A stretch of 64,000 nt of DNA, from NCBI RefSeq assembly GCF_003994475.1, contig NZ_RZNY01000014.1:109952-173951 (forward strand). Reading direction: 5' to 3'. This DNA is from Paenibacillus anaericanus (GTDB lineage: Bacteria > Bacillota > Bacilli > Paenibacillales > Paenibacillaceae). Below are positions 9,620 to 18,294 of the stretch, in pieces. The notes beneath the pieces were generated by a model that ran no database searches, was not told the origin of the DNA, and worked only from the letters and a program-made list of their open reading frames with translations. Each line of letters opens with the position of its first letter. Within the stretch, counting starts at the first letter, position 1. Both the position numbers and the translations under genes were made by a program.

Positions 9620-10501
9620 ATGGAACTTCTTCAACTGCAATATTTTCTCGCGGTAGCTCGTTTGGAACATGTGACCGAAGCTGCACGAAGTCTACACGTT
9701 ACTCAATCGTCACTAAGCAAAACGATTCAGCGCTTGGAAGAGGATCTAGGGGTCCCTTTATTCGATCGAACAGGCAGGAAGCTACGATTGAATGAGTTCG
9801 GTAGCAGATTCCTTCGCCGTGCAGAAAGAGCTTTGTTTGAATTGGAACAGGGGAAGCAGGAGATTAGTGATTTGTCTAACCCGGAGCATGGCACACTCGA
9901 ATTGGCGGTGACTACTGCTAGCACGTTACCCAATATCCTTCGGGAGTTTCGGAAAAAGCGGCCAGATATCCAATTTCACGTGCAGATGCTCACCATGAAG
10001 GAAATGGGTACGCTGCTACATAGGGGAGAGGTCGATTACTGCTTGTCCTCACCACCGTTACAAGGGGATGATATTGAATGTGAAATCGTGTTCGTGGACC
10101 CGATCCTTGTAGCTGTTCCAAAGGGGCATCGGCTGGCAGACCGAAGCAGTGTAACCTTGGCAGAATTAAGGAATGAATGGTTTGTCGGTGTTAAGCGAGG
10201 CTACGGTACTCGTGATCTAGTGGACAGTATTTGCAAATCGGCGGGCTTTGCTCCTAAATATGTGTATGAGGGAGATGAACCTGCAAGGCTAAGCGCTCTG
10301 GTTGAAGCAGAAATTGGCATAGCCTTCATCCCAAGCACGGCAAGGAATACACGGGAAGATATCAAATATCTCCAAGTAGAGAATCACGAATTGGTTCGGG
10401 AGATAGCTTTATTATGGCATAGGAGCCGGTACATTTCGCAGGCTGCTCTGGAATTCCGTGAGGTCGTCATAGAATACTTTGGATCGATGGAGGGAAAATG
10501 A
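9620..10501 (+). CDS. LysR-family transcriptional regulator
   Basis: 293 residues from ATG 9620 (GGAGGG at 9608-9613). Residues 1-60 are the winged HTH (LEHVTEAARSLHVTQSSLSK); the rest is the periplasmic-binding-like LysR effector domain. Resembles the YwbI/CynR/CbbR-type subgroup by length. Divergent from the DHA2 transporter, its probable target. The stop overlaps the next start (ATGA at 10498), an odd coupling with an unrelated membrane-anchored protein. Confidence 0.9.
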   Translation: MELLQLQYFLAVARLEHVTEAARSLHVTQSSLSKTIQRLEEDLGVPLFDRTGRKLRLNEFGSRFLRRAERALFELEQGKQEISDLSNPEHGTLELAVTTASTLPNILREFRKKRPDIQFHVQMLTMKEMGTLLHRGEVDYCLSSPPLQGDDIECEIVFVDPILVAVPKGHRLADRSSVTLAELRNEWFVGVKRGYGTRDLVDSICKSAGFAPKYVYEGDEPARLSALVEAEIGIAFIPSTARNTREDIKYLQVENHELVREIALLWHRSRYISQAALEFREVVIEYFGSMEGK

Positions 10502-11031
10502 GCAAAAAACTAATTACTTTAATTCTCATAATCTTATTAATTGCAGGTTTAGCTTTTAATTATTTTTCACCATATTCAGAGAAATTGACGAAATCTACAA
10601 ACCTTTCTAATGAGTCTATTGGCGGTGTGAAAATACACGAAAGTATAAATAAAAGTAGTTTTATAACACAGTATGGCAATCCTTTAAGCAAAGAAGATAA
10701 TGACTTATATGATTATTACTATTGGAAAGGCGGATTAGAAACAGCTTCTATTCATTCTGGTAAAGATAAAGGTTCTATAATGCGGTTAATAATAACTGGT
10801 ACGGATAAGAACCAATTTGATAAACCTCTCCACACTGCAAAAGGAATCGAATTAGGTGATGCAAAAGAAAAAGTTCTTTCTTTGTATGGAAACAACTATT
10901 ACAAGAGTAATGAGCAAGGAGTAGACATTATCGGTTATATTGATCACGAACAGGATATAACCTTAGAATTTTGGTGTACTAACGTTGGTGAAGTTGCTCA
11001 AATTCGGTTAGATGATTCAAGTGTTAAGTAA
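10498..11031 (+). CDS. Membrane-anchored protein of unknown function, two SmpA-like repeats
   Basis: 177 residues. One N-terminal hydrophobic helix (about 5-23), no lipobox, extracytoplasmic remainder. Two short repeats of the type 'GI-x-L/I-G/E-D/S-x-x-x-x-V/F-x-x-x-Y-G' (IGGVKIHESINKSSFITQYG and the KGIELGDAKEKVLSLYG region) resemble the paired motif of many small Bacillus/Paenibacillus secreted proteins. Overlaps the LysR stop by 4 nt. More AT-rich than the LysR gene, so it may have been placed here separately. Function unknown. Confidence 0.75.
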   Translation: MSKKLITLILIILLIAGLAFNYFSPYSEKLTKSTNLSNESIGGVKIHESINKSSFITQYGNPLSKEDNDLYDYYYWKGGLETASIHSGKDKGSIMRLIITGTDKNQFDKPLHTAKGIELGDAKEKVLSLYGNNYYKSNEQGVDIIGYIDHEQDITLEFWCTNVGEVAQIRLDDSSVK

Positions 11032-11062
11032 ATAATGCCACTGTTGCATTTAAAGAATACTA

Positions 11063-11089
11063 AAGAGACAGAACCCTCTGTCTCTTTTT
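11063..11089 (+). terminator. Strong terminator
   Basis: Perfect 10-bp stem 11063-11072 with 11077-11086, loop ACCC, then T-run. A second, bulged hairpin (11230-11271) with a following T-rich stretch lies further on. The gap to 11305 otherwise holds nothing I recognise. Confidence 0.85.
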
Positions 11090-11305
11090 GAATATCCATC
11101 CTAAAGTGGTACTTGTTGACACTCATAGTTACGAGACTAATTAAACAACATCACTAATCTTTTAACAGAGCTTGCTCACTGTTGGTCAGGAAAGACTAAT
11201 AGTTAGAGATGTATTGGTGGAATCGATATGGGGCTGTCCTTAAAGTCATTGATAAAGATTTGGGACGCCCCTATTGTTATTTTTTTATACAAAATGTACA
11301 TAAAG

Positions 11306-11872
11306 TTAGGATGGGACAGCTAACACGGAAGAGCTTGGGTCACTGTTATACTTAAAGATATAGTTGATATATTCTATTGCACTTTGATTGATCTCCTCAT
11401 CGCTAGCTTGAAATGAAGCTCCGAAGACAGCAAAATAGGGTAGTTCCACTGCGCCCACATGTACTGTACTGGCTTTGAAAGGCGTAGTCACTTGATCCAC
11501 GGTAAAAGAAACAGAGCCCTCTGGCAGATAATTTTCTTTTTTGTCGCCGATGGACATGGCAAGCCCTAACTTTTTCCCTTTAAGCTGGTCACCATTTGAT
11601 CCATAAGCCCATCCGTAAGCAAAAACATCGTCAAACCACTTTTTCAATAATGGCGGATAACTGTACCAATACAACGGGAATTGAAAGATAACATGGTTAT
11701 ATGCTTCCATTAGATTTTGCTCTCTAGGAACATCAATATCCCAGTCAGGATACTCTTTATAAATCTCATGAATTGTAATATCGTTTGGATATTGCAGTAG
11801 TTCTTCTTTCCAGCGCTGGTTCACCCTAGAATTCTCAAGGCCCGGATGCGCCAAAATTACCAATGTTTTCAT
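11306..11872 (-). CDS. NAD(P)H:quinone oxidoreductase-like flavoprotein (YwrO/KefF type)
   Basis: 188 residues, flavodoxin-like fold. N-terminal TLVILAHPG… strand-loop binds the FMN/FAD phosphate, and the QFPLYWYSYPPLLKKWFDDVFAYGWAYG segment is diagnostic of the NQO1/MdaB/KefF family. Predicted cytoplasmic two-electron reductase of quinones or electrophiles. The divergent neighbour at 12096 is an HxlR regulator, an arrangement seen with quinone- and diamide-responsive YodB/HypR-type regulation, so induction by electrophiles is a reasonable inference. Confidence 0.88.
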   Translation of the reverse strand: MKTLVILAHPGLENSRVNQRWKEELLQYPNDITIHEIYKEYPDWDIDVPREQNLMEAYNHVIFQFPLYWYSYPPLLKKWFDDVFAYGWAYGSNGDQLKGKKLGLAMSIGDKKENYLPEGSVSFTVDQVTTPFKASTVHVGAVELPYFAVFGASFQASDEEINQSAIEYINYIFKYNSDPSSSVLAVPS

Positions 11873-12095
11873 TATGAATCTCCATTCTCAGGCTGCATAT
11901 ATTAAGCGTGTTTCCTCAAAATGCTTTGCCTTATTTTTATGAATATCATCATTATCTTGCAGGTTTAAAAAAAAGAAAATACACACAATAAAGTAAGATG
12001 GTTACTTTGAAGTGTGTACTGGACGCAGAAAAAAATATATGCAACAATGAAATTTTGAGTAAGCTTAATGATCAGTATGAACGAGGTGTAATTCT

Positions 12096-12446
12096 ATGAA
12101 ACAATATAATCTAGGTATAGAGGCAACACTAGAAATCATCGGCGGAAAGTGGAAATCTTTGATCATTTGCTTATTGATGTCTGGAACCAAAAGAACAAGT
12201 GCATTACAACGCAGTATACATGGCATTTCACAAAAGGTTCTGATCCAGCAGCTTCGTGAACTTGAGAGGGATGGACTTGTCAAAAGATTCGTATACCAGC
12301 AGATGCCGCCAAAGGTCGAATATAGCCTCACGGAATATGGAGTTACAGCCAATAAGATCGTGGACGTTATGTGTTCTTGGGGGAAAGAAAATATTAAAAT
12401 AAGACAAGAACGAGGAGAAGAGATCGTCTTGTTGGAGGACAAGTAG
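12096..12446 (+). CDS. HxlR-family transcriptional regulator
   Basis: 116 residues, MarR-like winged helix (LEIIGGKWKSLIICLLM … ISQKVLIQQLRELERDGLVKR … VEYSLTEYG). It lacks the N-terminal Cys6 used by YodB, but has cysteines near residues 25 and 91 that could take part in redox sensing. ATG with AGGTG RBS. Divergent from the NQO-like gene, which is its likely target. Confidence 0.9.
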   Translation: MKQYNLGIEATLEIIGGKWKSLIICLLMSGTKRTSALQRSIHGISQKVLIQQLRELERDGLVKRFVYQQMPPKVEYSLTEYGVTANKIVDVMCSWGKENIKIRQERGEEIVLLEDK

Positions 12447-12775
12447 CCGGAGAACTTTGATTAGAAAGCGATTACTGCCACATCAGGTTTGTCCATTTTA
12501 CGCAACCCACACATGGGGAGTGCTGAATATTGATGGTTCTAAGTGAATAAATGAGATGTGACAGTATCGCTCAAGAATATTATTAATAGGTTAGTTGGGA
12601 GAGCGCATCGCTTGTGCGCTCAGTGGTTCAGTCAGCGCGGACGTTTTGCATGTGGATATTTCCTTGAATCTGCTTCATAAACGAGCACGGTGCCTTCGTT
12701 AGAGCGCTCCAAAATCAAAACACTAGAGGGGCAAGATGACTTGAGTTAGGCCAGACAAGGGTTAAAGTCATTTAA
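12447..12775. other. Intergenic stretch without recognisable gene
   Basis: No supportable ORF. A small hairpin (GAGCGCA 12601-12607 with TGCGCTC 12615-12621) is present but lacks a T-run. The higher GC near 12600-12720 hints at a decayed coding fragment that I cannot identify. Confidence 0.5.
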
Positions 12776-12809
12776 ATAAAAAGACGAAGTCAATTATGGC
12801 TCCGTCTTT
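12776..12809 (-). terminator. Terminator of sigma/anti-sigma operon
   Basis: On the minus strand, AAAGACGGAG pairs with CTTCGTCTTT (10-bp stem with one G-U, plus-strand 12780-12809), followed by TTATTTAAA. Sits about 55 nt after the DUF4179 stop. Confidence 0.7.
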
Positions 12810-12864
12810 AGTAGGTTTGCATACCCTTTTAATCCTAGAGAATAAGGTCCTTTTTACAGATGAA

Positions 12865-14040
12865 CTATTGCACCGAAAATACAGTCTCTAGCTCAGGGAT
12901 GTATTCCTTGACCATATTTTTGTCTTCCCACAGTCCTTTAACCCCAGCTGGGGCTTGACCTTCGGATACGACTAAGTACGGTTTGATAGTTACGGTACTC
13001 GGTAGAGTCTTGAAGGGTTCAAACCGAATCTTATAAGACTCGCTAACGGGGTGATCACCGATGGGCTTCAGTTGAACGCCATGTTCATCCACAATGTCAT
13101 ACTGAAGAGCGATGATGCTTCCATGCTCGTTAGATTTCTTATATTTCGAAGGGATAGAAGCGAGCATTTCTTCTATGCTCTGGCCCGGTTTGGTTTTGTA
13201 CTCAACGGATAACTGCGTTGTGATTGGGGTGATTTCCAGCTTACTGTTCAGTAAGTTAATGTTATCGTGATGCTTGGTCTCCTCTGAAGTTAGAACGGTA
13301 ACGGGCGTTGATTTTGTAATAGGCAGAACGAATTGGAACAGGACATCGTAACCCTTTAACGTTACATTTACAGTCAAGTCAAACTCATCAGGGAACTGGA
13401 CAGTCTGTGTTGTTGTGCGCGGCTCATAATAAGTACTAAGAACCTCAACCATTATGCTGGAAGCAGCCTCACCGTCCATGTGTTCGTAACTCCAGAGCAG
13501 AGGTTGACCCTTATAGAGAACCTCAAACTTATCCACCGCCCCTTTATTGGCATCGGAAGGAGGTGAATTGGGCTCCGAAGCCAGAGTGTTTCCAGGAGTG
13601 GTTATATTCATAAGAATTCGGGTCCCGTCAAATAACAACGTTGGAATGTTCATAGTCACATTGCCATGGGTCACGCTTTGGTTTACGTTTGTGATGAGTT
13701 CCTCGGCTTGTTGAAGACCGGGATCTAAGTTTTTTTCGCCCCATAATGAATAGATTTGTCCCAGAACCGGAATTTGCTTGAGTGCATCTGCCATTGCGGG
13801 TGATACAAATCCGGAAGCAATGAGGGTAAGTCCAAGGAATGCAGCGGCTGCAGTGGAAACCCACCATTTATTAAAAGTTCTTGATACATTTGTCTTTCTC
13901 TGAATGGGGGGAATGGAATTGTCGGTTTCCCTGATGATTTGGTATGTCTCATTTAGCTTGGAGCGGGTAATATCAGATAACTGATCGGGAAGTAGGCTCT
14001 GGCAGTTCTTTAATTGCTCTTCTAACTTAGTGTTCACCAT
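12865..14040 (-). CDS. DUF4179 membrane protein, probable anti-sigma factor
   Basis: 391 residues from ATG at 14040 (GGAG 7 nt upstream). A short cytoplasmic N-terminus of about 55 residues is followed by one transmembrane helix (WWVSTAAAAFLGLTLIASGF) and a large extracytoplasmic region of the DUF4179 type. The start lies inside the end of the ECF sigma gene (14 nt overlap), so the two are translationally coupled. By analogy with other sigma/DUF4179 pairs it holds the sigma factor at the membrane until an envelope signal arrives; inferred from context and topology. Confidence 0.85.
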   Translation of the reverse strand: MVNTKLEEQLKNCQSLLPDQLSDITRSKLNETYQIIRETDNSIPPIQRKTNVSRTFNKWWVSTAAAAFLGLTLIASGFVSPAMADALKQIPVLGQIYSLWGEKNLDPGLQQAEELITNVNQSVTHGNVTMNIPTLLFDGTRILMNITTPGNTLASEPNSPPSDANKGAVDKFEVLYKGQPLLWSYEHMDGEAASSIMVEVLSTYYEPRTTTQTVQFPDEFDLTVNVTLKGYDVLFQFVLPITKSTPVTVLTSEETKHHDNINLLNSKLEITPITTQLSVEYKTKPGQSIEEMLASIPSKYKKSNEHGSIIALQYDIVDEHGVQLKPIGDHPVSESYKIRFEPFKTLPSTVTIKPYLVVSEGQAPAGVKGLWEDKNMVKEYIPELETVFSVQ

Positions 14041-14560
14041 GTCGCAACTCCATTTCATGATTGATTTGAGATGAATGCTTTAGCTTTTTGCGGGCGCGGT
14101 GCAGACGGGTCTTCACGGCTACCTTAGAAATTTCGAGAATGTCGGAAATTTGACTGATCGGCATGTCCTGTAGGTAATGAAGGAGAATGACAATCCGTAG
14201 GTTCTCCTCAAGATGTTGAACGGCATCCCATAATTCGATTTTCTCATAATCCTTGGAAGTGGAAGGGACGTCGGGAAGCTCTCCGTAAGGGAGGGTTCTT
14301 GAGCTGCTTTTGACCATTTTGTTGCATTCATTAATCAGAATCCGGAAGATCCACGTTTTGAAAAAAGCGGGCTCTCTGAGTGTATGGATGGACTTAAAGG
14401 CTTTAAGCATCGTCTCCTGGAGAGCATCTGCACAATCTTCGTCTTTGTTGACGATGGACCTTGCAGTTCTATATAACGGTAACTCTATCTCTTGCATCAA
14501 CTGCATGAATGCTTCAGGGTCCCCAGCTTTGGCTTTGACGACAATAGGATCTGTATGCAA
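14027..14560 (-). CDS. ECF-type RNA polymerase sigma factor
   Basis: 177 residues from TTG at 14560, preceded by AGGTGA with 4-nt spacing. A longer open frame to 14677 would run through the promoter described at 14620-14645, so the shorter start is preferred. Sigma region 2 (AFMQLMQEIELPLYRTARSIVNKDEDCADALQETMLKAF…) and region 4 (ILLHYLQDMPISQISDILEISKVAVKTRLHRARKKL) are complete; no extra C-terminal domain. Resembles the SigW/SigX/SigV class. Coupled with the downstream DUF4179 gene. Confidence 0.92.
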   Translation of the reverse strand: MHTDPIVVKAKAGDPEAFMQLMQEIELPLYRTARSIVNKDEDCADALQETMLKAFKSIHTLREPAFFKTWIFRILINECNKMVKSSSRTLPYGELPDVPSTSKDYEKIELWDAVQHLEENLRIVILLHYLQDMPISQISDILEISKVAVKTRLHRARKKLKHSSQINHEMELRHGEH

Positions 14561-14619
14561 GGGTTCACCTGCTTTCTTGACTAGAAGTATTAGAATGTTT
14601 GTAACGTTACGTATATTAG

Positions 14620-14645
14620 ATCGAGTAGGTAGCTGGAAGGTTACA
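14620..14645 (-). promoter_or_regulatory. ECF autoregulatory promoter
   Basis: Minus strand: TGTAAC (14645-14640), 16-bp spacer, CGAT (14623-14620). This fits Bacillus ECF promoters (-35 TGAAAC/TGTAAC, -10 CGTC/CGAx) and would give a leader of about 50 nt to the TTG start at 14560. Confidence 0.6.
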
Positions 14646-14711
14646 TGGAAAAAAACCAACGCATTCAAGGACTGCACCCCGTAGCTCGTGTTTACTCTGC
14701 CATAATAAATG

Positions 14712-14760
14712 GAGGGTTACTCTTAAGGCATTTGGAATAAACGGCCTAGGAGTAACCCTC
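14712..14760 (-). terminator. Repeated hairpin, copy 1 (downstream of azlD)
   Basis: Perfect 11-bp arms GAGGGTTACTC / GAGTAACCCTC (14712-14722 with 14750-14760) and an inner AGGC/GCCT stem. The identical arms recur at 15970-16015. Both copies lie just after minus-strand genes. Confidence 0.6.
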
Positions 14761-14821
14761 GTGTTATTCTAATATATACAGAATTAATATGCTGCCATTG
14801 TTGCATTTGTTAGAGTCTCAA

Positions 14822-15148
14822 TTATAAAAACATACGCAACAGCATCACCGATACAATGCCTACCAGTACTGTTCCTAATAAGCTTCGAGTTAGAATTGCG
14901 GTCAAAAAGGTTGGTGCTGCTGCGATTAACTCGATATGATTTTGAAAAGAGGAAAATTTCCCATCTACCAACAATAACTCTTCTCCCACCAAGGCTGCCA
15001 TTACTGCGACTGGAACATAACTTAACCATCGCATTGCCCAATCAGGTATATTTATGCGACTGAGTACCATGAGTGGAAGCACTCTTGGGATCAGAGTCAC
15101 AATTGATGCACCAATAATTATTAAAAGAATATGCCATCTTATTTCCAT
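14822..15148 (-). CDS. azlD: AzlD-family branched-chain amino acid transport subunit
   Basis: 108 residues with four hydrophobic segments; start of the AzlD pattern ILLIIIGASIVTLIPRVLPLMVLSR with the conserved T-x-x-x-R-x-x-P. AzlD is the small partner of AzlC in a branched-chain amino acid (and analogue) exporter. Overlaps the azlC stop by 10 nt, so co-translated. No AzlB-type Lrp regulator is adjacent. Confidence 0.92.
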   Translation of the reverse strand: MEIRWHILLIIIGASIVTLIPRVLPLMVLSRINIPDWAMRWLSYVPVAVMAALVGEELLLVDGKFSSFQNHIELIAAAPTFLTAILTRSLLGTVLVGIVSVMLLRMFL

Positions 15149-15870
15149 TTTTCCACCACCATTCCTAATGTAGCAGCAATAACGGTAGCAGCGATAATAG
15201 CCATACTTCCAGATAAGAAAAAACTTGTCCCCAAAACAATGACTACGGCACTTATAGCTACAACTATATCTTTAGTGAATTTCCCTCGACTTACGATCTG
15301 GATGACAAGAAGCCCGATAAACATAGCGGGCAATGCAAAATCCAAACCAAACTTTTCAGGGTTTGTAATCCACTGACCCAAAAATGCTCCGGCTAAAGTG
15401 GCTACAATCCAATTTAGATAAGCTGTTATATTTAGACCGTGCATCCATTTTTCACTAAGATGATTTTTGTTCGTTGTCTTATTAATCGCAACACCAAATG
15501 TCTCGTCTGTAAGTAAAGAACCTATTAGCAAAGTTTTAACTGGAGTAAGACGACTGAAATACGGTGATAAGGCTGCACTAAGTAAAAGATGCCGAAGATT
15601 TACGATAAAAACAGTGAGAATAATTGAAGCCGGCGATCCATGAGACGCGATCATTCCAGAAACGATAAATTGGGCAGAACCAGCATAGATAAGTAATGAC
15701 ATGAGTGTGATTTCAACAATGCTTAAGCCAGAAGTATTTCCTACAACACCCGCAGCAAATCCAATGCTTAAGTAACCCAACAATGTTGGAATGCAATCTT
15801 TTACACCTTGCAAAAAGCTATCCTCACGTATATTAACATCCTGTTTATGTAGTTGAATATTCTCTTGCAC
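15139..15870 (-). CDS. azlC: AzlC-family branched-chain amino acid exporter
   Basis: 243 residues from a GTG start (15870) with GGAAG about 11 nt upstream. Contains the AzlC signature GVKDCIPTLLGYLSIGFAAGVV near the N-terminus and MSLLIYAGSAQFIVSGMIASHGSP, about seven to eight membrane segments. Exports branched-chain amino acids with AzlD. Length is typical of the family. Transcribed on its own with azlD between two copies of the same terminator-like hairpin. Confidence 0.93.
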   Translation of the reverse strand: MQENIQLHKQDVNIREDSFLQGVKDCIPTLLGYLSIGFAAGVVGNTSGLSIVEITLMSLLIYAGSAQFIVSGMIASHGSPASIILTVFIVNLRHLLLSAALSPYFSRLTPVKTLLIGSLLTDETFGVAINKTTNKNHLSEKWMHGLNITAYLNWIVATLAGAFLGQWITNPEKFGLDFALPAMFIGLLVIQIVSRGKFTKDIVVAISAVVIVLGTSFFLSGSMAIIAATVIAATLGMVVEKWK

Positions 15871-15969
15871 TTTAGGTTGATCTTCCTTTCACTTGTTGTC
15901 GTCTTAACATTAGCTGCGTAGTCCATTCGCTATTTTCCAAAGGTTTGTTTATTATAACATACGATATTA

Positions 15970-16015
15970 GAGGGTTACTCTGAAGGCGGTAGGAAACTGC
16001 CGAGGAGTAACCCTC
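15970..16015 (-). terminator. Repeated hairpin, copy 2 (downstream of histidine kinase)
   Basis: Same 11-bp arms as 14712-14760 (15970-15980 with 16005-16015), inner GGCGGT/ACTGCC stem. Positioned 30 nt after the kinase stop on the minus strand; T-runs are short on both strands, so it could act bidirectionally. Confidence 0.6.
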
Positions 16016-16044
16016 GTTTTGTTGTAAATAGGAAAGACTTAGCG

Positions 16045-17454
16045 TTATTGTTCAAGCTGACGGTTTGGAAGTTGGATCTCGAACACCGTTTTTTCAAAAG
16101 GGACACTCGTCAAGGTAATTGATCCGCCATGGAAGGCTATGATTTCTTTGACAATGGACAGTCCAATGCCAAGCCCTTCGCCTTTTCTGCTGGTATCGAC
16201 ACGGTAGAACCGTTCAAAAACTTGTTCTTGATCCTGTAAGGGAATGCCGCGCCCTTTATCAATAACCATCATGAATAGGGTATCATCCTTTTTCGTAAGG
16301 ACAATCTCAAGATAATTGCCCTCTGATCCGTAACGGATCGCGTTGTCGAGCAGGTTTCGCAGCGCCCGTTCGATTAGGGGAGCATCAATCCAAGCTTGGA
16401 TATCCTCATCAGGGATATTTGCTACAAAAGTGAAGTTCTGCCCCTCAAGAAACATCAGGTATTCCGCAGCAATTTTGCGCATCAATTCAGATATACTATG
16501 CACTTCAACATGAAGCTCAAAATTCCCCTCATCCTGCTGAGTGATATCTAACAATTGATCTAACAGCTTGTCCATATAACGAGAGCGCTGCAGCAGAATC
16601 TTAGCACTTGTTTGCAGTTCTTGCTCATCCTTATACAAGCCAGCGCGAATCGTTTCTGCATATCCTAAAATCATCGTTAGTGGGGTGCGTAGATCATGGG
16701 AAAGATTAGACAGTAGCAGCGTACGCCTCTTGTCAAACTGTTTGATTTGGTTAGCCTGATTGTGAAGGCGGAGAGCCATCTCATTATAATGCGTAGTGAG
16801 TTGGCCAATTTCATCCTTGTTCGTATCTTCTAGTACGGTGATTTCACTTTGGAAGTTAAGTTGCCCCATAGCATGATTGAGCTTATTAATGCGTTTGTTC
16901 ATGGAAGAGAAAAACCACAGAGATAGCAGATATGGAATTAAGAAAGCAACAATTAACGGCAACATAAAAGTTAATAAGATTTTAAAGGAGCGGATGAAAA
17001 AATAAACTTGCCCCTGTTTCATAGCGTCACTGGACAAACTTATCAATAAATAATAGGGTTGTTCATCTTGGTTAATAGAAAAAGTGAGCGTAATCGGCTC
17101 ATCGCCCCCCCAAAGGTTCTGGGGCATACTAAGCATGCGATTTGCAAGCTGCCCAAAATCATAGTAATTCTTTTCCCCTAAGGTATCATATATTGTTGAT
17201 CCATCTGCTGCAATCCATTCATAGCGAATATCAGGATGCTTACTATGAGCATCTTCCAAGATGGGAGTTATGTCTGCGGCGTCATAAGCTTGTTGCTTTG
17301 CTACCGTATCAAGGACTTCTTGCGAGAGGGTGTTCAAGGCATTCAAATTATAACCCTTACTTCCTACCATAACGAGGCTAAGTGAAATAAACAGCAAAAT
17401 ACTGATGATTGCACTAATGAGCATAAGTAGCCAAAGCTTAGTTTGATTTCTCAT
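16045..17454 (-). CDS. Sensor histidine kinase
   Basis: 469 residues. Two transmembrane helices (about 9-31 and 160-185) flank an extracellular sensor loop of about 130 residues; then HAMP, a HisKA domain (LSNLSHDLRTPLTMILGYAET, His phospho-acceptor), and HATPase with N box (NLLDNAIRYG), G1 (DKGRGIP) and G2 (GLGIGLSIV). Start overlaps the response-regulator stop (4 nt). Cognate partner is the OmpR-type regulator at 17451-18131. The signal is unknown. Confidence 0.93.
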   Translation of the reverse strand: MRNQTKLWLLMLISAIISILLFISLSLVMVGSKGYNLNALNTLSQEVLDTVAKQQAYDAADITPILEDAHSKHPDIRYEWIAADGSTIYDTLGEKNYYDFGQLANRMLSMPQNLWGGDEPITLTFSINQDEQPYYLLISLSSDAMKQGQVYFFIRSFKILLTFMLPLIVAFLIPYLLSLWFFSSMNKRINKLNHAMGQLNFQSEITVLEDTNKDEIGQLTTHYNEMALRLHNQANQIKQFDKRRTLLLSNLSHDLRTPLTMILGYAETIRAGLYKDEQELQTSAKILLQRSRYMDKLLDQLLDITQQDEGNFELHVEVHSISELMRKIAAEYLMFLEGQNFTFVANIPDEDIQAWIDAPLIERALRNLLDNAIRYGSEGNYLEIVLTKKDDTLFMMVIDKGRGIPLQDQEQVFERFYRVDTSRKGEGLGIGLSIVKEIIAFHGGSITLTSVPFEKTVFEIQLPNRQLEQ

Positions 17455-18131
17455 TGTCCATCTCCAGAGAACCGATAACCGATTCCACGTATGGTGTTAA
17501 TGTAAGGAGGTGAGCCTTCTGTGGGTTCAAGAATACTTCGCAGTCTACTTATAAAGACGCTTAAATTGTTATCATCAAAGTATTCATGATTCCACACCTG
17601 CTTGTAAATTTCTCCTTTGGTTAAAACGCGGTCAGGATTTTGCATGAACATTTCTAAAAGCCTACATTCTACCATGGTTACAGGAAATGACTTACCGTCA
17701 TTTCGTAGAACATAATTGTCGATATCCAGCTCTAATTTATTTAAACGTAGAACCTTAACAGGAAGGGGGCGATGTCTTCTTATCTGTGCTTGCACGCGAG
17801 CAACTAATTCCACTGGGCTAAAAGGTTTAGTGACGTAATCATCGGCCCCTAATCCGAGCGTTAAGGTTTTGTCTTGAACTTCTCGTCTAGCACTAAGCGC
17901 AATAACTAACGATCTAGCATTTGTCTCTCGTAAATATTGCAGCACTTCAAACCCGTTGCCATCATCCATCATGAGGTCTAGGATCAATAATTCTATAGTA
18001 TTTTCTTGCAAGCATTGAATAGCTTGCCGCCCTGAGCTAGCTTCTAAGACTTTGAATTCCGCTTGTTCTAAATGCATCCGAATTAACTGACGAATTTCGA
18101 GTTCATCATCTACAATTAATATCTGATTGAT
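17451..18131 (-). CDS. OmpR-family response regulator, apparent ATC start
   Basis: REC plus OmpR-type winged helix. The first ATG (18077) would remove the acidic pocket, but the frame continues upstream as I-N-Q-I-L-I-V-D-D-E…, giving the expected N-terminus if ATC at 18131 initiates: Asp8/Asp9, phospho-acceptor Asp52 (ILDLMM) and Lys in YVTKPFSP all fall at canonical positions. An in-frame stop lies just before, with no ATG/GTG/TTG between. AGGAGG is about 11 nt upstream. Either a rare ATC start or a 1-nt lesion just after the out-of-frame ATG at 18141. Overlaps the kinase start. Confidence 0.85.
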   Translation of the reverse strand: MNQILIVDDELEIRQLIRMHLEQAEFKVLEASSGRQAIQCLQENTIELLILDLMMDDGNGFEVLQYLRETNARSLVIALSARREVQDKTLTLGLGADDYVTKPFSPVELVARVQAQIRRHRPLPVKVLRLNKLELDIDNYVLRNDGKSFPVTMVECRLLEMFMQNPDRVLTKGEIYKQVWNHEYFDDNNLSVFISRLRSILEPTEGSPPYINTIRGIGYRFSGDGQ

Positions 18132-18294
18132 AGGGAATCATTCCTCCTACCTCATATGGAATTAAATTCATCTTGATCAATCGATCATATCAATAATAGA
18201 TTTAAAAATATATCTGTATTTTTAATAAAGTAATAATAACTATAATAATGGAATGATTTTTGAGTTAATTGAAGAGCATAGATGATGAATATGA

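Noticed and set aside
14560..14677. Longer N-terminus for the ECF sigma factor
   Set aside because: The extension would overlap the predicted ECF promoter and has no sigma-like sequence or RBS.
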